This document shows, in pieces, positions 1 to 9,346 of a stretch of 64,000 nucleotides of DNA. The position numbers were made by a program, and so were the translations under genes. Within the stretch, counting starts at the first letter, position 1. Each line of letters starts with the position of its first letter. This stretch comes from Bradyrhizobium hereditatis (GTDB lineage Bacteria > Pseudomonadota > Alphaproteobacteria > Rhizobiales > Xanthobacteraceae). The stretch is taken from contig NZ_JAGKJK010000007.1 of assembly GCF_020329435.1 (NCBI RefSeq), positions 310,001-374,000 of the forward strand, given 5' to 3'. The notes beneath the pieces are model-generated. The model was not told where the DNA came from. It searched no databases and saw only the letters and a list, made by a program, of their open reading frames with translations.

Positions 1-1187
1 ACGCTCGACATTCCGGATAACCCGAACGTCGCAGCTGTCGATTTGTTCGACCCGAAGGCTTACTTCACAGGCAAAGCCCAAGCTGTCAAAACGGCACCGC
101 GTTCGCGACAATCTGCTCGGGACGAAAGATTTCAGCCCCTTTCATCCGAAGGACTTCCGCGCTCGTTGCCCTCACAGAGAGTGGCCTTGCGGAAAAGGCC
201 CGCGAAACCGTCGGGCGTACCGGCGGCCATGTGGTCTCCCGCGCCGCGAGTTTTCTGTTGCTCGCCGATAACCGCGCAAGCTTCGAGATCGAAGGCGAAC
301 GCCCGCCCAGGAACCGGCTGGAGCGGTGGGGACGCGCTGTCGTGCAGGCAGGCAAGCATGCTCTGACCCTTGAAGAGATCGTGCGGCTACATGGGTCCTC
401 ATCGAAGACATCCGGCTCGTTCATCCAGGCCTTCGGCCAGATGGCGTTTTTCTGGGTGAGCGAGACCATGAGAATAATCCGCTGCCTGAGTTCATCGACG
501 CCAGACCCGACGACCTGAATAGCCTCATGAAAGGCCTGATCGACGCTAACGCGCGTATGCGCGATGACGGGATTGATGCCGTTCTACAGGCGGCAAGCAC
601 AGCTTTCGGGTTTGTCTATGTCCATCCGCTTCAGGACGGCAACGGACGCCTGCATCGCTGCCTCATCCACCATGTTCTGGCGGAGCGGAAATTCACGCCG
701 CCAGGCATGGTGTTTCCGGTATTGTCCGTCATGCTCGACCGGATTGATGACTACCGCAATACCATACAGTCCCATTCCCGGCCCTTGATGGACTTTATCG
801 ACTGGAAACCGACAGCGGACAGGAATGTCGAAGTGCTGAACGACACCGCGGACCTCTACCGCTATTTCGATTGCACCGACGAAGCGGAATTTTTGTATCA
901 GTGCGTCAAGAGAACGGTGGAGCACGATCTGCCGCACGAAATCGATTATCTGCGCCGTCACGACGAAGCCCGCCGCAAAATCATGGACACGGTTGAAATG
1001 CCGGATCGCCTTGAAGACAGATCTGCTTCTGTTCATCCGGCAGAACAAGGGCGCGCTTCCCAAGAAAAGAAGAGAACGCGAATTCCAGAAGCTAACGGAC
1101 GATGAGGTTGCCAGCATCGAGGCCGTTGTCCGGGATGCATTCGAAGGGTTTGAAGTTAGCTCAAACGAGCAAAATCACGCCCCGTAA
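1..1187 (+). pseudogene. Fic family protein, frameshifted and 5'-truncated
   Basis: Fic proteins transfer AMP or similar groups to target proteins. The core motif HPLQDGNGRLHR (the HxFxDGNGR signature) lies around 632-667 in the frame that is open from about 380 to 1105. The N-terminal helical part is spread over two other frames: FDPKAYFTG near 49-75 and a run beginning about 204 that reads SFLLLADNRASFEIEGERPP. The C-terminal part (RQNKGALPKKRREREF) is in a third frame ending at 1187. At least two shifts, near 380 and near 1005, break the gene, and its start is outside the window. The Fic core is intact but probably not expressed as one protein. Confidence 0.8.
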
Positions 1188-1189
1188 GC

Positions 1190-2870
1190 TTTCGCGACAA
1201 ATCCCCTTATGTCGCTGATCAAGCGTGTGCAGCCGATCGAACAAAAAACTCGGGACAGCAGAAACCGACAATCTGAAGTCGATTCCCGCGACGGCCGTCG
1301 CGAGCCTCTCTGGCGGCCGGCTTAGTGATAGAGCAAGGACGATGCTGCATTTGGTGACAAAAACCGTCAGCCCCGCTCGTGAGCGGGGCCTTTTCTTTGA
1401 TGGGACCGCGAGCACCCAGTACTCGTCGGACCGCGTGATCGTCATCACGCGCTGAGTAACTGCCGAGTGGGCCGGATCCGGCGAACCAGCTGTACGCGTC
1501 GATCTTGAAGAAGTAGCGGTCTGAGCCGAGATCGATAGAACCGAAGTCGTGCTCACCTTACGATCGTTGCTCGAGTAAACCGATCGAACTTGCGCACGAG
1601 CTCAAGCAGCTCGGCCTAGCGCTGCCGTGACAGGCTGGTGCCCCTGTTTCAGGAGGACGGTGCCGCTGAAGTCTGGCGAAAGCTGTCGTTCAAGCTGCGG
1701 ACTGTTGCGGTCTCGGTGTTGTCGGTCGTTGGGGTTCTTCCCTCGGTTATCGGCCACCCCCTTCGCGGCCGTCAGAAATGCAAAAGGCCGGTGGTCATGA
1801 GCGGACGCGCAACGGAGGGTCCGACCGAGGGTTCCGACTTTCGGTATGGGGTTGGATACCGTGCGCGTTAGCGCTCCCGGCCTATGACCGACATCCAGGC
1901 TGCAGCGTGGACGTGCCCAAGGGAGCCTGAACGAGGAACAGACAATGCTCAAACTCGAGACGCGTCTAGAGACGATAGCGCCGTCAGGTCGCGGCCGGAA
2001 CGCTTTCGGAAGCTGCACTTTCCGATGATCGAAATCGGAAGGCCATTCAGGATCGTCGAAAAAGATGCGAAAGGTGAGTGCAGATGACTGTGATGCCATG
2101 GCGGGCGTACAACGCTGACAATGAGCACAATGAGGAGCGCGCTTTATCAGCGGCCTACCGATCTCGCTCTGCGGGGCGATGTCAAAAGTTTGCGCGAACT
2201 CGAGCTAGTTGGGGCAGGTGCAGCGCATTCCGCAATCTTCGTTGAGGAAGGGGCGATCATCTCCAGTCTTTACCAGCGGGTTCGCACGACGGGTGTCTTG
2301 ACCGGCGCTAATGCGGGCAGATCGTCATCCACGCGGATGTTGCGAGGTCCTCGATCAATTTTCCGCGACTCCCACTTACGGATATTCATGCCGTCGAGCT
2401 TCGGTCGGCCGCACGCACATTCATTCCAATCCGATATTAATCACTCCGAAATTGGTATTGGCGTCACCAGTGGCGATTGCGTAGCGTATCGATGCGGTCG
2501 ATTTCTTCGATGAACTTCAGCGCGAATATGAAAATTCGCCTGATATGTGCGGTGCCCAGCAGAAATTGGCTAATTTTCTTCTTCATGACGAGGTAAGTTT
2601 TCCTTTGTGGACGGTGCCTGCCGGAGGGCTCGGTCCGGTCGCCCGGATGAAAACTCAAGCCGACTGAGCGCACGCAGCAACAACTTTCTGTCGGATGCCG
2701 AGCGCGACGTTGTTCGAGATGCTGCACATGGGAGTCAAGCTCTTCGCTCCCCGCACTTACCTGCCGCAAGATTGGCGGATCACTACGATCTTGGAGCTGA
2801 ACTTCACCTGTGCACGCACAGTGACTCAGCGACTCCGGAGTTCCACTACCAGGGTGGGGCCACAAAGAAG
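1190..2870. other. No confident gene
   Basis: About 1.7 kb without an ORF I can recognise on either strand; only the terminator at 1371-1398 stands out. A stretch at 2719-2873 reads as a plausible 51-codon plus-strand ORF (MLHMGVKLFAPRTYLPQDW...) ending where the next gene begins, but I recognise no family. Confidence 0.5.
1371..1398 (+). terminator. Rho-independent terminator
   Basis: Perfect 8-bp stem CCCCGCTC/GAGCGGGG with a 2-nt GT spacer at 1371-1388 (the real loop must open a pair or two), followed by CCTTTTCTTT. It lies downstream of the Fic remnant. Confidence 0.75.
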
Positions 2871-3170
2871 ATGAGGATGCGCGATGGCCACGAACGCTTT
2901 GAGTGTCGCCCAGCGGCGGCAAGCTGCGCCGTCTGTGACAGAAAGTTTGGCCTGATCAGGTACTACTCATGGCGGGCGACGCTGTGTTCCAAGAAGTGCC
3001 TGGACCGCGTTAAGGCACGCCGGGAACGAGACCGCCGCTGGCTGTTTCGATTTGAGGCGGTGGGCTATGCAGCAGCCCCTCAAAGGCGGCCGCAAGATGG
3101 ATCTAGAGCTGCAAGATCGATCTGGAGCTGCAAGATCTGTTCGACGGCGCGCCTCGTGAGTCGCCGATGA
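2871..3170 (+). CDS. Small cysteine-rich protein, probable zinc-binding
   Basis: Roughly 99 residues. It carries a CAVC pair, then RYYSW and a CSKKC pair about 18 residues later, followed by a basic helix (RVKARRERDRRWLFRF). This resembles a short treble-clef or FCS-like zinc module; I do not recognise a named family. ATG at 2871 or 2877 follows a weak purine-rich stretch. The stop overlaps the start of the DUF6894 gene (ATGA), so the two are probably translationally coupled. The C-terminal 25 residues contain a duplicated GATCTGGAGCTGCAAGATC-type repeat and may be degenerate. Confidence 0.5.
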   Translation: MRMRDGHERFECRPAAASCAVCDRKFGLIRYYSWRATLCSKKCLDRVKARRERDRRWLFRFEAVGYAAAPQRRPQDGSRAARSIWSCKICSTARLVSRR

Positions 3171-3403
3171 AGAGGTACTATTTTGATATCCGCGACGGCA
3201 GCCACTTCATCCGCGATGATGAAGGTGCGGAGCTGTCGAACATCGAGTCGGCGCGGGAAGAGGCGACCACTGCACTCTCGGAGATGGCCCGCGAATGGGT
3301 CAAAGGCAGGCCGCAGCACCGCATAGCAGTTGAAGTTCGCGATGATCACGGCCCAATCTTGGAAGCGAGCTTCAGCTTCGTGATCAAGGCGTGCGCGACG
3401 TGA
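3167..3403 (+). CDS. DUF6894 family protein
   Basis: 78 residues. It has the pattern common in Bradyrhizobium proteins of this family: MKRYYFDIRDGSHFIRDDEG, then a conserved ARxEAxxALxEMAR helix and a V-x-V-R-D strand. The function is unknown. The ATG overlaps the stop of the upstream cysteine-rich ORF. The length is normal for the family, so it looks intact. Confidence 0.7.
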   Translation: MKRYYFDIRDGSHFIRDDEGAELSNIESAREEATTALSEMAREWVKGRPQHRIAVEVRDDHGPILEASFSFVIKACAT

Positions 3404-3674
3404 AAGCCATTCGATGGGATCGAAATGCAATCGTCGACGCCGATTGATAGCTGAAATCGCGGGTCATCACGGCGTTTCATATAACCACGACCTACAGCAG
3501 ACATCAGCTGATTGGGAGGCTGGTCCAGGCGCATGGGAAGCGTCAATTGGCTCTGGTCTGAGGTGTTCGCGAATCTCAGCTGGCCTTGTCCTTGTCTAGC
3601 GGATCACAAATGTCGCGTTGACACTTGTGGCGCAGAATGATTCAAGGCCGATGAAGAGCAGACAGGGGAGAAAG

Positions 3675-4130
3675 ATGCCGACCATATCCACACGGCGCGC
3701 CGAAGTCACAGATGCCGCAACCGTCGCTCGCTTCGTTCATGCTCTCCTCGACGAGCTCTCAGGCGGGAAGGCCCCCGGGATCGAAATCGTCAAGCAAAAC
3801 GCAGAGACAGTCCTTGCGGATATCAGCGTCGTCGCGGTGATCGCCAGCGCAGACAACGAGCCGGTTGGCGTCATGGTCCTAAACGAATGCACCGCGATCT
3901 ACGCGGGCGGCAAGTTCGGAGTAATCTCGGAGCTTTATGTTCGCCCCGACATGAGATCGCAGGGCATTGCGCCTCATCTGATCGCTGTCGCTCTGGCGGA
4001 AGGACGCGCGCGGGGATGGAAGCGGCTGGAGGTCGGAGCACCGCGACAGCCGAAATGGAAGCGCACCGTCGACTTCTATCTGCGCAACCGCTTCGAGGAA
4101 GTCGGCCCCCGGCTTCGTCGCATGATATGA
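3675..4130 (+). CDS. GNAT family N-acetyltransferase
   Basis: About 151 residues from the ATG at 3675, which follows AGGGGAGAAAG; an in-frame ATG at 3651 has a poorer site. The GNAT fold is visible: an N-terminal strand-helix (STRRAEVTDAATVARFVHAL), the beta4 strand with ISELYVRPDMRSQGIAPHLI (the RxxGxA acetyl-CoA loop), and a C-terminal FYLRNRFEEVG segment typical of small GNATs. It would transfer an acetyl group from acetyl-CoA to an amine; the substrate cannot be inferred. No operon partner is evident. Confidence 0.8.
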   Translation: MPTISTRRAEVTDAATVARFVHALLDELSGGKAPGIEIVKQNAETVLADISVVAVIASADNEPVGVMVLNECTAIYAGGKFGVISELYVRPDMRSQGIAPHLIAVALAEGRARGWKRLEVGAPRQPKWKRTVDFYLRNRFEEVGPRLRRMI

Positions 4131-4846
4131 GCCCGTGGTGTCCGCTTAGCATAGTCTTCAAAAAGTCCCCTAGTCCTAGGCTCGCATGTCTTCCGCCATG
4201 CATGTGCGCTCAGCGTGCTGCGGGCATCGGTCCTGGTAAGTGATCGGAGACGCCTTGGGCCATCGTTCAACGGAGGGCAACTATTCCTTACCTGAAACTG
4301 GCGACGCAGCACCTGCGTGCAATCGCCCTCGAGATCCCGGGACAGGAGATGCGCTCATGAATATCTGGCCGAATACGGACGGCAGAGCCATCGCAGCGAC
4401 GAACATGGAGCGCATTCGCTGAGCGCGCTCGTAATCCGCAACTCGACTTCGCGTCGGGGAGCTGCCCGCAGAAGGCGTTTGCTGGTCCCGGCGGGTAAGA
4501 GTTCCGGCACTTGGACTACATCTCCCACAAACGGGATCTGGCTGCCTGGCAAACTCAGAGCGAAATAGTTGTTCGGCGTGGGATTCACAATAAATCCAAA
4601 GCCGCTCAAGCTGCGCCTTGAATCCAAGCTTCTGTCTGGCTCTTCGCTGCGTTGAGATTCTGCCATCCCACGCTCGAGATCAGGGGCATCAACGTCGAAC
4701 AAATCCATGCCATGCCCCGAACGCGTCAGGCGCTCGAAAGCTTCATGCGAGTGCGCCTGTCTCTGTCGTCGATGTGCCCTTATTGTGCTCCAGCTTTTTA
4801 GGCACCCTGCGAGGGAATTAAACCATTAAGTCATTGAAAGGCTTAA
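4131..4846. other. No confident gene
   Basis: About 700 bp with only short overlapping ORFs and no recognisable motif. It ends at the tRNA-Val fragment. Confidence 0.5.
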
Positions 4847-4891
4847 TGGTGGACGCACAAGGAATTGAACCTTGGACCTCTCCCGTGTGAA
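4847..4891 (-). other. tRNA-Val(CAC) 3' fragment, 45 bp: attachment-site remnant
   Basis: On the minus strand the sequence reads TTCACACGGGAGAGG, then the T arm with GGTTCAATTCC and the acceptor end ending in CCACCA. That is the anticodon-to-CCA half of a tRNA with anticodon CAC (Val). The 5' half is absent, so it is not a working tRNA. Bradyrhizobium symbiosis islands are known to integrate at a tRNA-Val gene and to leave a direct repeat of its 3' part, described as 45 bp, matching the length here. I infer an att remnant inside or at an edge of the island. Confidence 0.75.
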
Positions 4892-4956
4892 CCGTGAATT
4901 CGGTTATCACTGGGAGGGCGACTTTGTAGCTGTGATAGCTTACGGTTGAATTTATT

Positions 4957-5037
4957 CCAGCTTTTTGGCGACGGCCGGTGCACTGCAACCCATCGCGGCT
5001 TGCTATACATTTAGCCCAGTTTTCGGCGACGCCCGGT
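4957..5037. repeat. Two imperfect 23-bp direct repeats beside the tRNA fragment
   Basis: Units at 4957-4979 and 5015-5037 share 18 of 23 bases, with the core TTTTxGGCGACGxCCGGT. They start 58 bp apart and lie 66-146 bp from the tRNA-Val fragment. They could be integrase arm-type sites or chance repeats. Confidence 0.4.
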
Positions 5038-5417
5038 CCGAGGTACTGCTCGGAAAGAGAACCTGCTGCCGTTTCGTTCTGCTGACGATCAGTCCTTAGG
5101 CAGTTCAGCCGCTTCCAGGCATCGATTTCGTCGGTGTTACTATGATCGGCGACGAGCGTGCTGTGAGAGCCTTGATATAGTGACACCCGCGTACCCACCG
5201 CCTTCGCTAGCCCCAGTTTGCCAGGTTTTTGACATTTGAAAGTGGCGCTGAATTTCGCTGCTGTTGGCGCTGCACGCCCATAATGCTCTGCGGCTTGATA
5301 ACTTCGGTCGTTTGCCCCAACCCGCTTTGTTAGTAGTGCATCGGACAATATGGCGTTGCAAGAATCCACGCCTTCAGCCTGTAACGCAGCTGGATAGGCG
5401 AGTTCCAGCAGTGCCAA
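5038..5417 (-). pseudogene. Possible transposase C-terminal remnant
   Basis: A minus-strand open frame runs from 5417 down through the tRNA fragment. Its first 40 residues (LLELAYPAALQAEGVDSC...) resemble the C-terminal region of IS21-type IstA transposases. Nothing downstream of that is recognisable, and the last 20 residues are translated tRNA, so the frame as a whole is not a gene. The assignment is weak. Confidence 0.25.
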
Positions 5418-5536
5418 AGATCGTGGACTTCCTGCCCATTGACGCGTTCATGCCACTCGAGGTGGACTAATCCAGAGCCACACTGAGGGCATTTTTCGTG
5501 ATGTGCTATTGAGGCCGGTGCCGTGTAGAACGTGCG
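5330..5536 (-). pseudogene. Short zinc-ribbon protein remnant
   Basis: The minus strand encodes HEKCPQCGSGLVHLEWHER followed by VHDLWHCWNS and a C-terminal extension to a TAA at 5330. CPxCG plus LWxC is the pattern of small zinc-ribbon proteins common in Bradyrhizobium. The second cysteine of the second pair is missing (HCWNS), and no start codon precedes the motif after the upstream TGA. It is probably a remnant. Confidence 0.45.
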
Positions 5537-5791
5537 TCATTTCCCAGGTGCAGCATACGATTCCTGGTAGTCTCGGGAAATGATCTACATCAACGATTTG
5601 CTCTTTTTGGGGGACGCGCAGCGCGCCCGGAATATCCGGGTCAGATCCGGAGCGAATTTCGGGATTCAACTCGGCCATTCCCGAACTCGCAGAAGGGGCA
5701 TTCGCGTCGATTTCGTCTCGGCCATGGCCGGTCTAGCGACAGAAGACATTCAGATACACGAAGTCGATCGATACTGAGCCCGCTGCGGATA

Positions 5792-6412
5792 TCAACTCGC
5801 GCGACGGGCAATGACTAGCGTAGCTCCCAGTGCGCACATGATGGTACCCGACACCTGTCGCATCTTGGTAAGGATTAACGGTCGAAGGCCGGCTCTCGCT
5901 CTTGCAGCCAAATGGGTCGCAACCAAATCGACACTGGTGTTGAGTGCAACCGAGATGAGCCCGAGGACGATGAACTGCGCGGCGACGTTCGCGGATGGGT
6001 CGACAAACTGGGGAATGAAGGCGAGAAAGAATGCGGCCGTCTTCGGGTTTAGTGCCTCGACGATGATGCCGTCGCGGAAGGCCCGACGCACCCCGGTCGT
6101 CTGCACCTCGGTCGGCTCGACAATGCGCGCTTCGCGCCAGGTCTTGAGCCCGAGCCAGATGAGATACAGGGCGCCCGCGATCTTCAAAAAAGTGAATGCC
6201 TCGGCGCTTGCGATGACGAGCGCAGATATGCCGACGGCGCCGCCGAATACGTGCACAAGGCCGCCGAGACCTAGGCCAACACTCGATGCCAACCCTTCCG
6301 TTCTGCCGCCGACAAGCGTTCGCGCCACGATATAGAAGATTCCTGGCCCCGGCGTGATCGCCACAAGCAGCGACGCTGCCAAGAACAGGAAGAACGTCTG
6401 GAAGTCCGGCAT
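5792..6412 (-). CDS. LysE/RhtB family amino-acid exporter
   Basis: An inner-membrane exporter of about 206 residues, the family's usual length. It starts MPDFQTFFLFLAASLLVAIT and continues with the family's PGP motif (TPGPG) in the first loop. It has about six hydrophobic segments and the conserved GxxNPK-type segment (ALNPKTAAFFLAFIPQF). ATG at 6412 follows GGGGTGGGCG; an upstream in-frame ATG at 6436 is less likely. The three minus-strand genes here (MocR regulator, PaiB-like, LysE) are probably one functional unit in which the regulator controls the exporter. Substrates are unknown. Confidence 0.85.
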   Translation of the reverse strand: MPDFQTFFLFLAASLLVAITPGPGIFYIVARTLVGGRTEGLASSVGLGLGGLVHVFGGAVGISALVIASAEAFTFLKIAGALYLIWLGLKTWREARIVEPTEVQTTGVRRAFRDGIIVEALNPKTAAFFLAFIPQFVDPSANVAAQFIVLGLISVALNTSVDLVATHLAARARAGLRPLILTKMRQVSGTIMCALGATLVIARRAS

Positions 6413-6482
6413 CGCCCACCCCTCTAATCGCGTCAACCAGTTCGTCTAGGGCCGGTCTTCGCACACGATGACTACGCTAACC

Positions 6483-7112
6483 TCAGGCCGGAATCGGAAT
6501 GAGGGAAGCCACTTCCCGATCCCGCGGCTTTTCGCACGCCGCAAGGCCGGCGGCGACGCCGATGCGGTCAGCCTCGGGCCGGTTCTGGCTCATCTTGCGC
6601 TTGCCCTCGAACCTGGTGACCGGAATGCGCACTCCGATGATCCCTCGCAACTGGGAGGCAATGAAGTCGGTGGGGGCATCGCTGACGGCCCAGGGCTTCG
6701 CGCGCGACTTCTCATGGGTGTTCGTTAGCCGCGTGACCACCTCGAGCAGACGTTCGGGCTCGTGGAAGAACTCAACCGGCCCGTACGCGTGGACGGCGAT
6801 GTAATTCCATGTCGGCACCACCTTCCCGGTTTCTCGCTTGGTGGCGTACCATGAGGGTGTCACGTAGGCTTCCGGACCCATGAAGATGGCCAGAGCTTCG
6901 CCGGTCGGAGCCGAAAGCCATTGTGGATTGGCCTTCGCCAAGTGCCCGTACAGCACTCCGTGCTCTCCTTCGGTCTCATCGAGGAAGAGCGGCAAGGGCG
7001 TCGCAATCGGCCCGTCCGCGGTGGCCGTGACGAGGTTGGCGAGGCCGGCGGAGCAAATGGTCGCTCGGATGCTTTCGACCTCGTCATCTTTAAAGGCGGG
7101 GGGCACATACAT
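6483..7112 (-). CDS. PaiB-like FMN-binding negative transcriptional regulator
   Basis: 209 residues beginning MYVPPAFKDDEVESIRATI, the PaiB family signature. Also present are ATPLPLFLDETEGEHGVLYGH, the flavin-fold strand PSWYATKRETGKVVPTWNY and a C-terminal RKMSQNR motif. In Bacillus PaiB affects degradative enzyme genes; here its role is inferred only from the family. ATG at 7112 follows GAGGAGAACCACC. It lies downstream of the MocR gene and upstream of the LysE gene on the same strand, with gaps of 100 and 70 bp. Confidence 0.85.
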   Translation of the reverse strand: MYVPPAFKDDEVESIRATICSAGLANLVTATADGPIATPLPLFLDETEGEHGVLYGHLAKANPQWLSAPTGEALAIFMGPEAYVTPSWYATKRETGKVVPTWNYIAVHAYGPVEFFHEPERLLEVVTRLTNTHEKSRAKPWAVSDAPTDFIASQLRGIIGVRIPVTRFEGKRKMSQNRPEADRIGVAAGLAACEKPRDREVASLIPIPA

Positions 7113-7212
7113 GGTGGTTCTCCTCTTTCGGTCCTGAGATAGACCGAGCCTGGTGCGGTTAGAACTGCCAGTTATCACTGATTTTGATGGTCCAGTTGGA
7201 GGGGCATGGCGA

Positions 7213-8685
7213 CTAGGACAATCGCCGCGAACGAAGCTGATCGACCGCCTGAGCCAGAAGCTGACAGCCGCGTTCAATCTGGCGCGCCTCCAGTGCGGCG
7301 TAACCCATGACAAGCCCGACAACGTCCGGCTGATGCCGGCGGTCAGGACTGAAGAGGGGGGTGACCGGATAGATGCCTACGCCCTTGACGCGAGCGGCTT
7401 CGATCAACGCTGCTTCGGACGTTCGGGGCAGATCGCGAAACCAGACCACCACATGCAAGCCGGCGGCTGCGCCGTCGATTTGGATTCGATCGCCAAATCT
7501 GCGGCGCAAAGCGTCGAGCAGGATTTGCCGCCGCTCGCCGTTGCGCCGTCGGACTCGCTTGACGTGCCTGTCGTATGCACCGGTCTCGAGCATCGTCGCG
7601 AGCGCTTCCTGCTCGATCAGCGGCGTGTGCCTGTCCATGATCTGCTTGGCCGCGGCGAACAGGGACTGGAGTTGAGAGGGCACCACCAGATAGCCGATCC
7701 TCAGCGTAGGCGAGAGCGTCTTGGAGACTGTCCCAAGATAGATGACGTCCTGGCTTGCTGCGAGCGCGTGCAGCGGGGGGACCGGCTTAGTGTCGTATCG
7801 GTACTCACTGTCGTAGTCGTCCTCGATTACATAGGCGTCGAACTTCCTTGCCCAGGCGAGCAACTGGTGCCGACGCGCGATCGGCATGACGCCGCCCAGC
7901 GGAAATTGATGCGACGGCGTTACGTACGCGAGCCGCGCTTCGGTCTTCGCAAGCTGCTCCGTGTCCAGCCCGTCGCCGTCGACTGGAATCGGCACGGCGG
8001 CAGCCCCGTTCGCCGCGAAGACGTGCCTTGCCATCAGGTAGCCAGGGTCTTCCATCACGAACCGATCGTCGGAGTTGAGCAGCAGTCGCGCACACAAATC
8101 GAGCCCTTGCTGCGAACCGTTCACGATGATGATTTGATCGACGTCGCATCGCACGGTCCTCGAACGCCAGAGATAGGCCTGCAGCGCCATTCGCAGGCGC
8201 CGAGAGCCGCAAGGATCGTTGTAGGCCAATCTCGCGGGCCGCCGTGTCATTGCAGCGACCACGGCCCTTTTCCACGCGAGCAGGGGGAAATCAGAAGGTG
8301 AGAGGTCCCCATATCGAAAATTTGCGAGCAGGTTGCGAGATTGCTCCTCCGAGCGCGGCGCGACCTGTCTCAAACGCTCGCCGTACCCCGACAGTCGCAC
8401 CTTCCGTGAAAACGGCCGCGACGGAGTGCGCACGCGTTCCCTCTCGATAACGCGCGGTCGTGCGCCATGGCGGATCTCGATGAAGCCTTCAGCCGCGAGT
8501 TGCTCATACGCGATCGTCACCGTACCGCGAGATACGCCGAGTTCCGCGGCGAGGGCGCGGGACGACGGCAGCAGCCCATCGGCGCCGTACGCGCGCCCTA
8601 CGATCTGATCCCTAAGCGCTTCGTAGATCTGACGCGCTCCCATTCGCGGGGTGCGGTGCCCAGGGGGCGTCTTGATCTGTGCCAT
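7213..8685 (-). CDS. MocR/PdxR-type GntR regulator with aminotransferase domain
   Basis: 490 residues. The N-terminal winged helix (residues about 15-85) contains SRALAAELGVSRGTVTIAYEQ. A fold-type I aminotransferase domain follows from about 110, with the PLP lysine in GTVSKTLSPTLRIGYL and the IEDDYDSEYRY motif. Proteins of this class sense a PLP or amino compound and regulate a neighbouring gene, here most likely the LysE exporter and PaiB-like protein downstream. The frame is intact. Confidence 0.9.
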   Translation of the reverse strand: MAQIKTPPGHRTPRMGARQIYEALRDQIVGRAYGADGLLPSSRALAAELGVSRGTVTIAYEQLAAEGFIEIRHGARPRVIERERVRTPSRPFSRKVRLSGYGERLRQVAPRSEEQSRNLLANFRYGDLSPSDFPLLAWKRAVVAAMTRRPARLAYNDPCGSRRLRMALQAYLWRSRTVRCDVDQIIIVNGSQQGLDLCARLLLNSDDRFVMEDPGYLMARHVFAANGAAAVPIPVDGDGLDTEQLAKTEARLAYVTPSHQFPLGGVMPIARRHQLLAWARKFDAYVIEDDYDSEYRYDTKPVPPLHALAASQDVIYLGTVSKTLSPTLRIGYLVVPSQLQSLFAAAKQIMDRHTPLIEQEALATMLETGAYDRHVKRVRRRNGERRQILLDALRRRFGDRIQIDGAAAGLHVVVWFRDLPRTSEAALIEAARVKGVGIYPVTPLFSPDRRHQPDVVGLVMGYAALEARQIERGCQLLAQAVDQLRSRRLS

Positions 8686-8934
8686 CGAAAGTTCGCATAA
8701 CTAGGCTTGCTTGATAAGCCACTCTCTGACTATTCGCCTTGAATGCCAAGCTGTTCTGAGGAGTTAGCGGCGCAGGAAACCCCGGGGGCGCTATTCCGGG
8801 CGTTGCCGCAGAATCCAATCCAGCAGGTCTTCGTTTCGTGCGTACTAGTCAACGGCGGCCGGTGCGGTCGCAAGCGCCATACGGCGCAAATGCAGTTCGC
8901 CCCCGGGTGGCAAACCGTAATCTTTCTGCTAGTG

Positions 8935-9195
8935 CACTTTCAACGAACTCAGGCGCTGCATAGCGGCGGTTCTCACCGAATTATGGATTGCCTCGGGAAA
9001 GCCCTTTGGCAGCTCGCGTTCGATTTTCCCGAGCGCAGGCGGATGATCAGGCGACGCTGCTCAGAGCGCAAATCTTCTTTTGGCTGATCGTCGCGACCGA
9101 TGGCCATGCGAAGAATTTCAGCATCTTCATCACGCCGGCGGCCGCTACCATCTGACACGCGCCGCTTCGCCTATCTGCAAGAAATGCCGGCCGTC
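8935..9195. pseudogene. Scrambled hipA remnant (pieces in both orientations)
   Basis: Three pieces match the intact hipA at 12633-13940. Positions 8935-9038 match its 3' end in minus orientation (encoding the ELPKGFPEAIH segment). Positions 9039-9160 match an internal segment in plus orientation and encode WLIVATDGHAKNFSIFITP, the kinase catalytic loop. Positions 9160-9195 match 12799-12835 in minus orientation. So an inversion and deletions have reshuffled a former hipA copy. It is not functional. Confidence 0.75.
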
Positions 9196-9246
9196 TAGCT
9201 AGAACGTATCGCCTTTACCGCTCAAGCTGTTGAGTAGCGCCTGGCC

Positions 9247-9276
9247 GTCAGCTTGGGATCAGCTTTTCTGACTATC
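9247..9276 (+). promoter_or_regulatory. Probable tts box upstream of nopT
   Basis: GTCAGCTTGGGATCAGCT matches 13 of 18 positions of the tts-box core as I remember it (GTCAGcTTnTCGnAAGCT) and is followed by TTTTCTGACTATC. It sits about 100 bp before the nopT start. Rhizobial T3SS effector genes are switched on by TtsI binding this element. Confidence 0.55.
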
Positions 9277-9346
9277 ATTCGGAGCACCCCTGAGCAGTCC
9301 GAAGGTATTGCGAAGGGAGTTTACGCTGAAGGAAAGGCGAACGCCC

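Noticed and set aside
4847..4891. Functional tRNA gene
   Set aside because: Only the 3' half is present; upstream bases do not form the acceptor, D or 5' anticodon strands.
4818..5417. Minus-strand ORF of 199 codons as one real protein
   Set aside because: Its C-terminal part is translated tRNA-Val sequence, so the whole frame cannot be a genuine gene; only a short N-terminal part might be a transposase scrap.
7153..8301. Plus-strand ORF of 382 codons
   Set aside because: Shadow of the MocR-type gene, which has an intact winged helix and PLP lysine on the minus strand.
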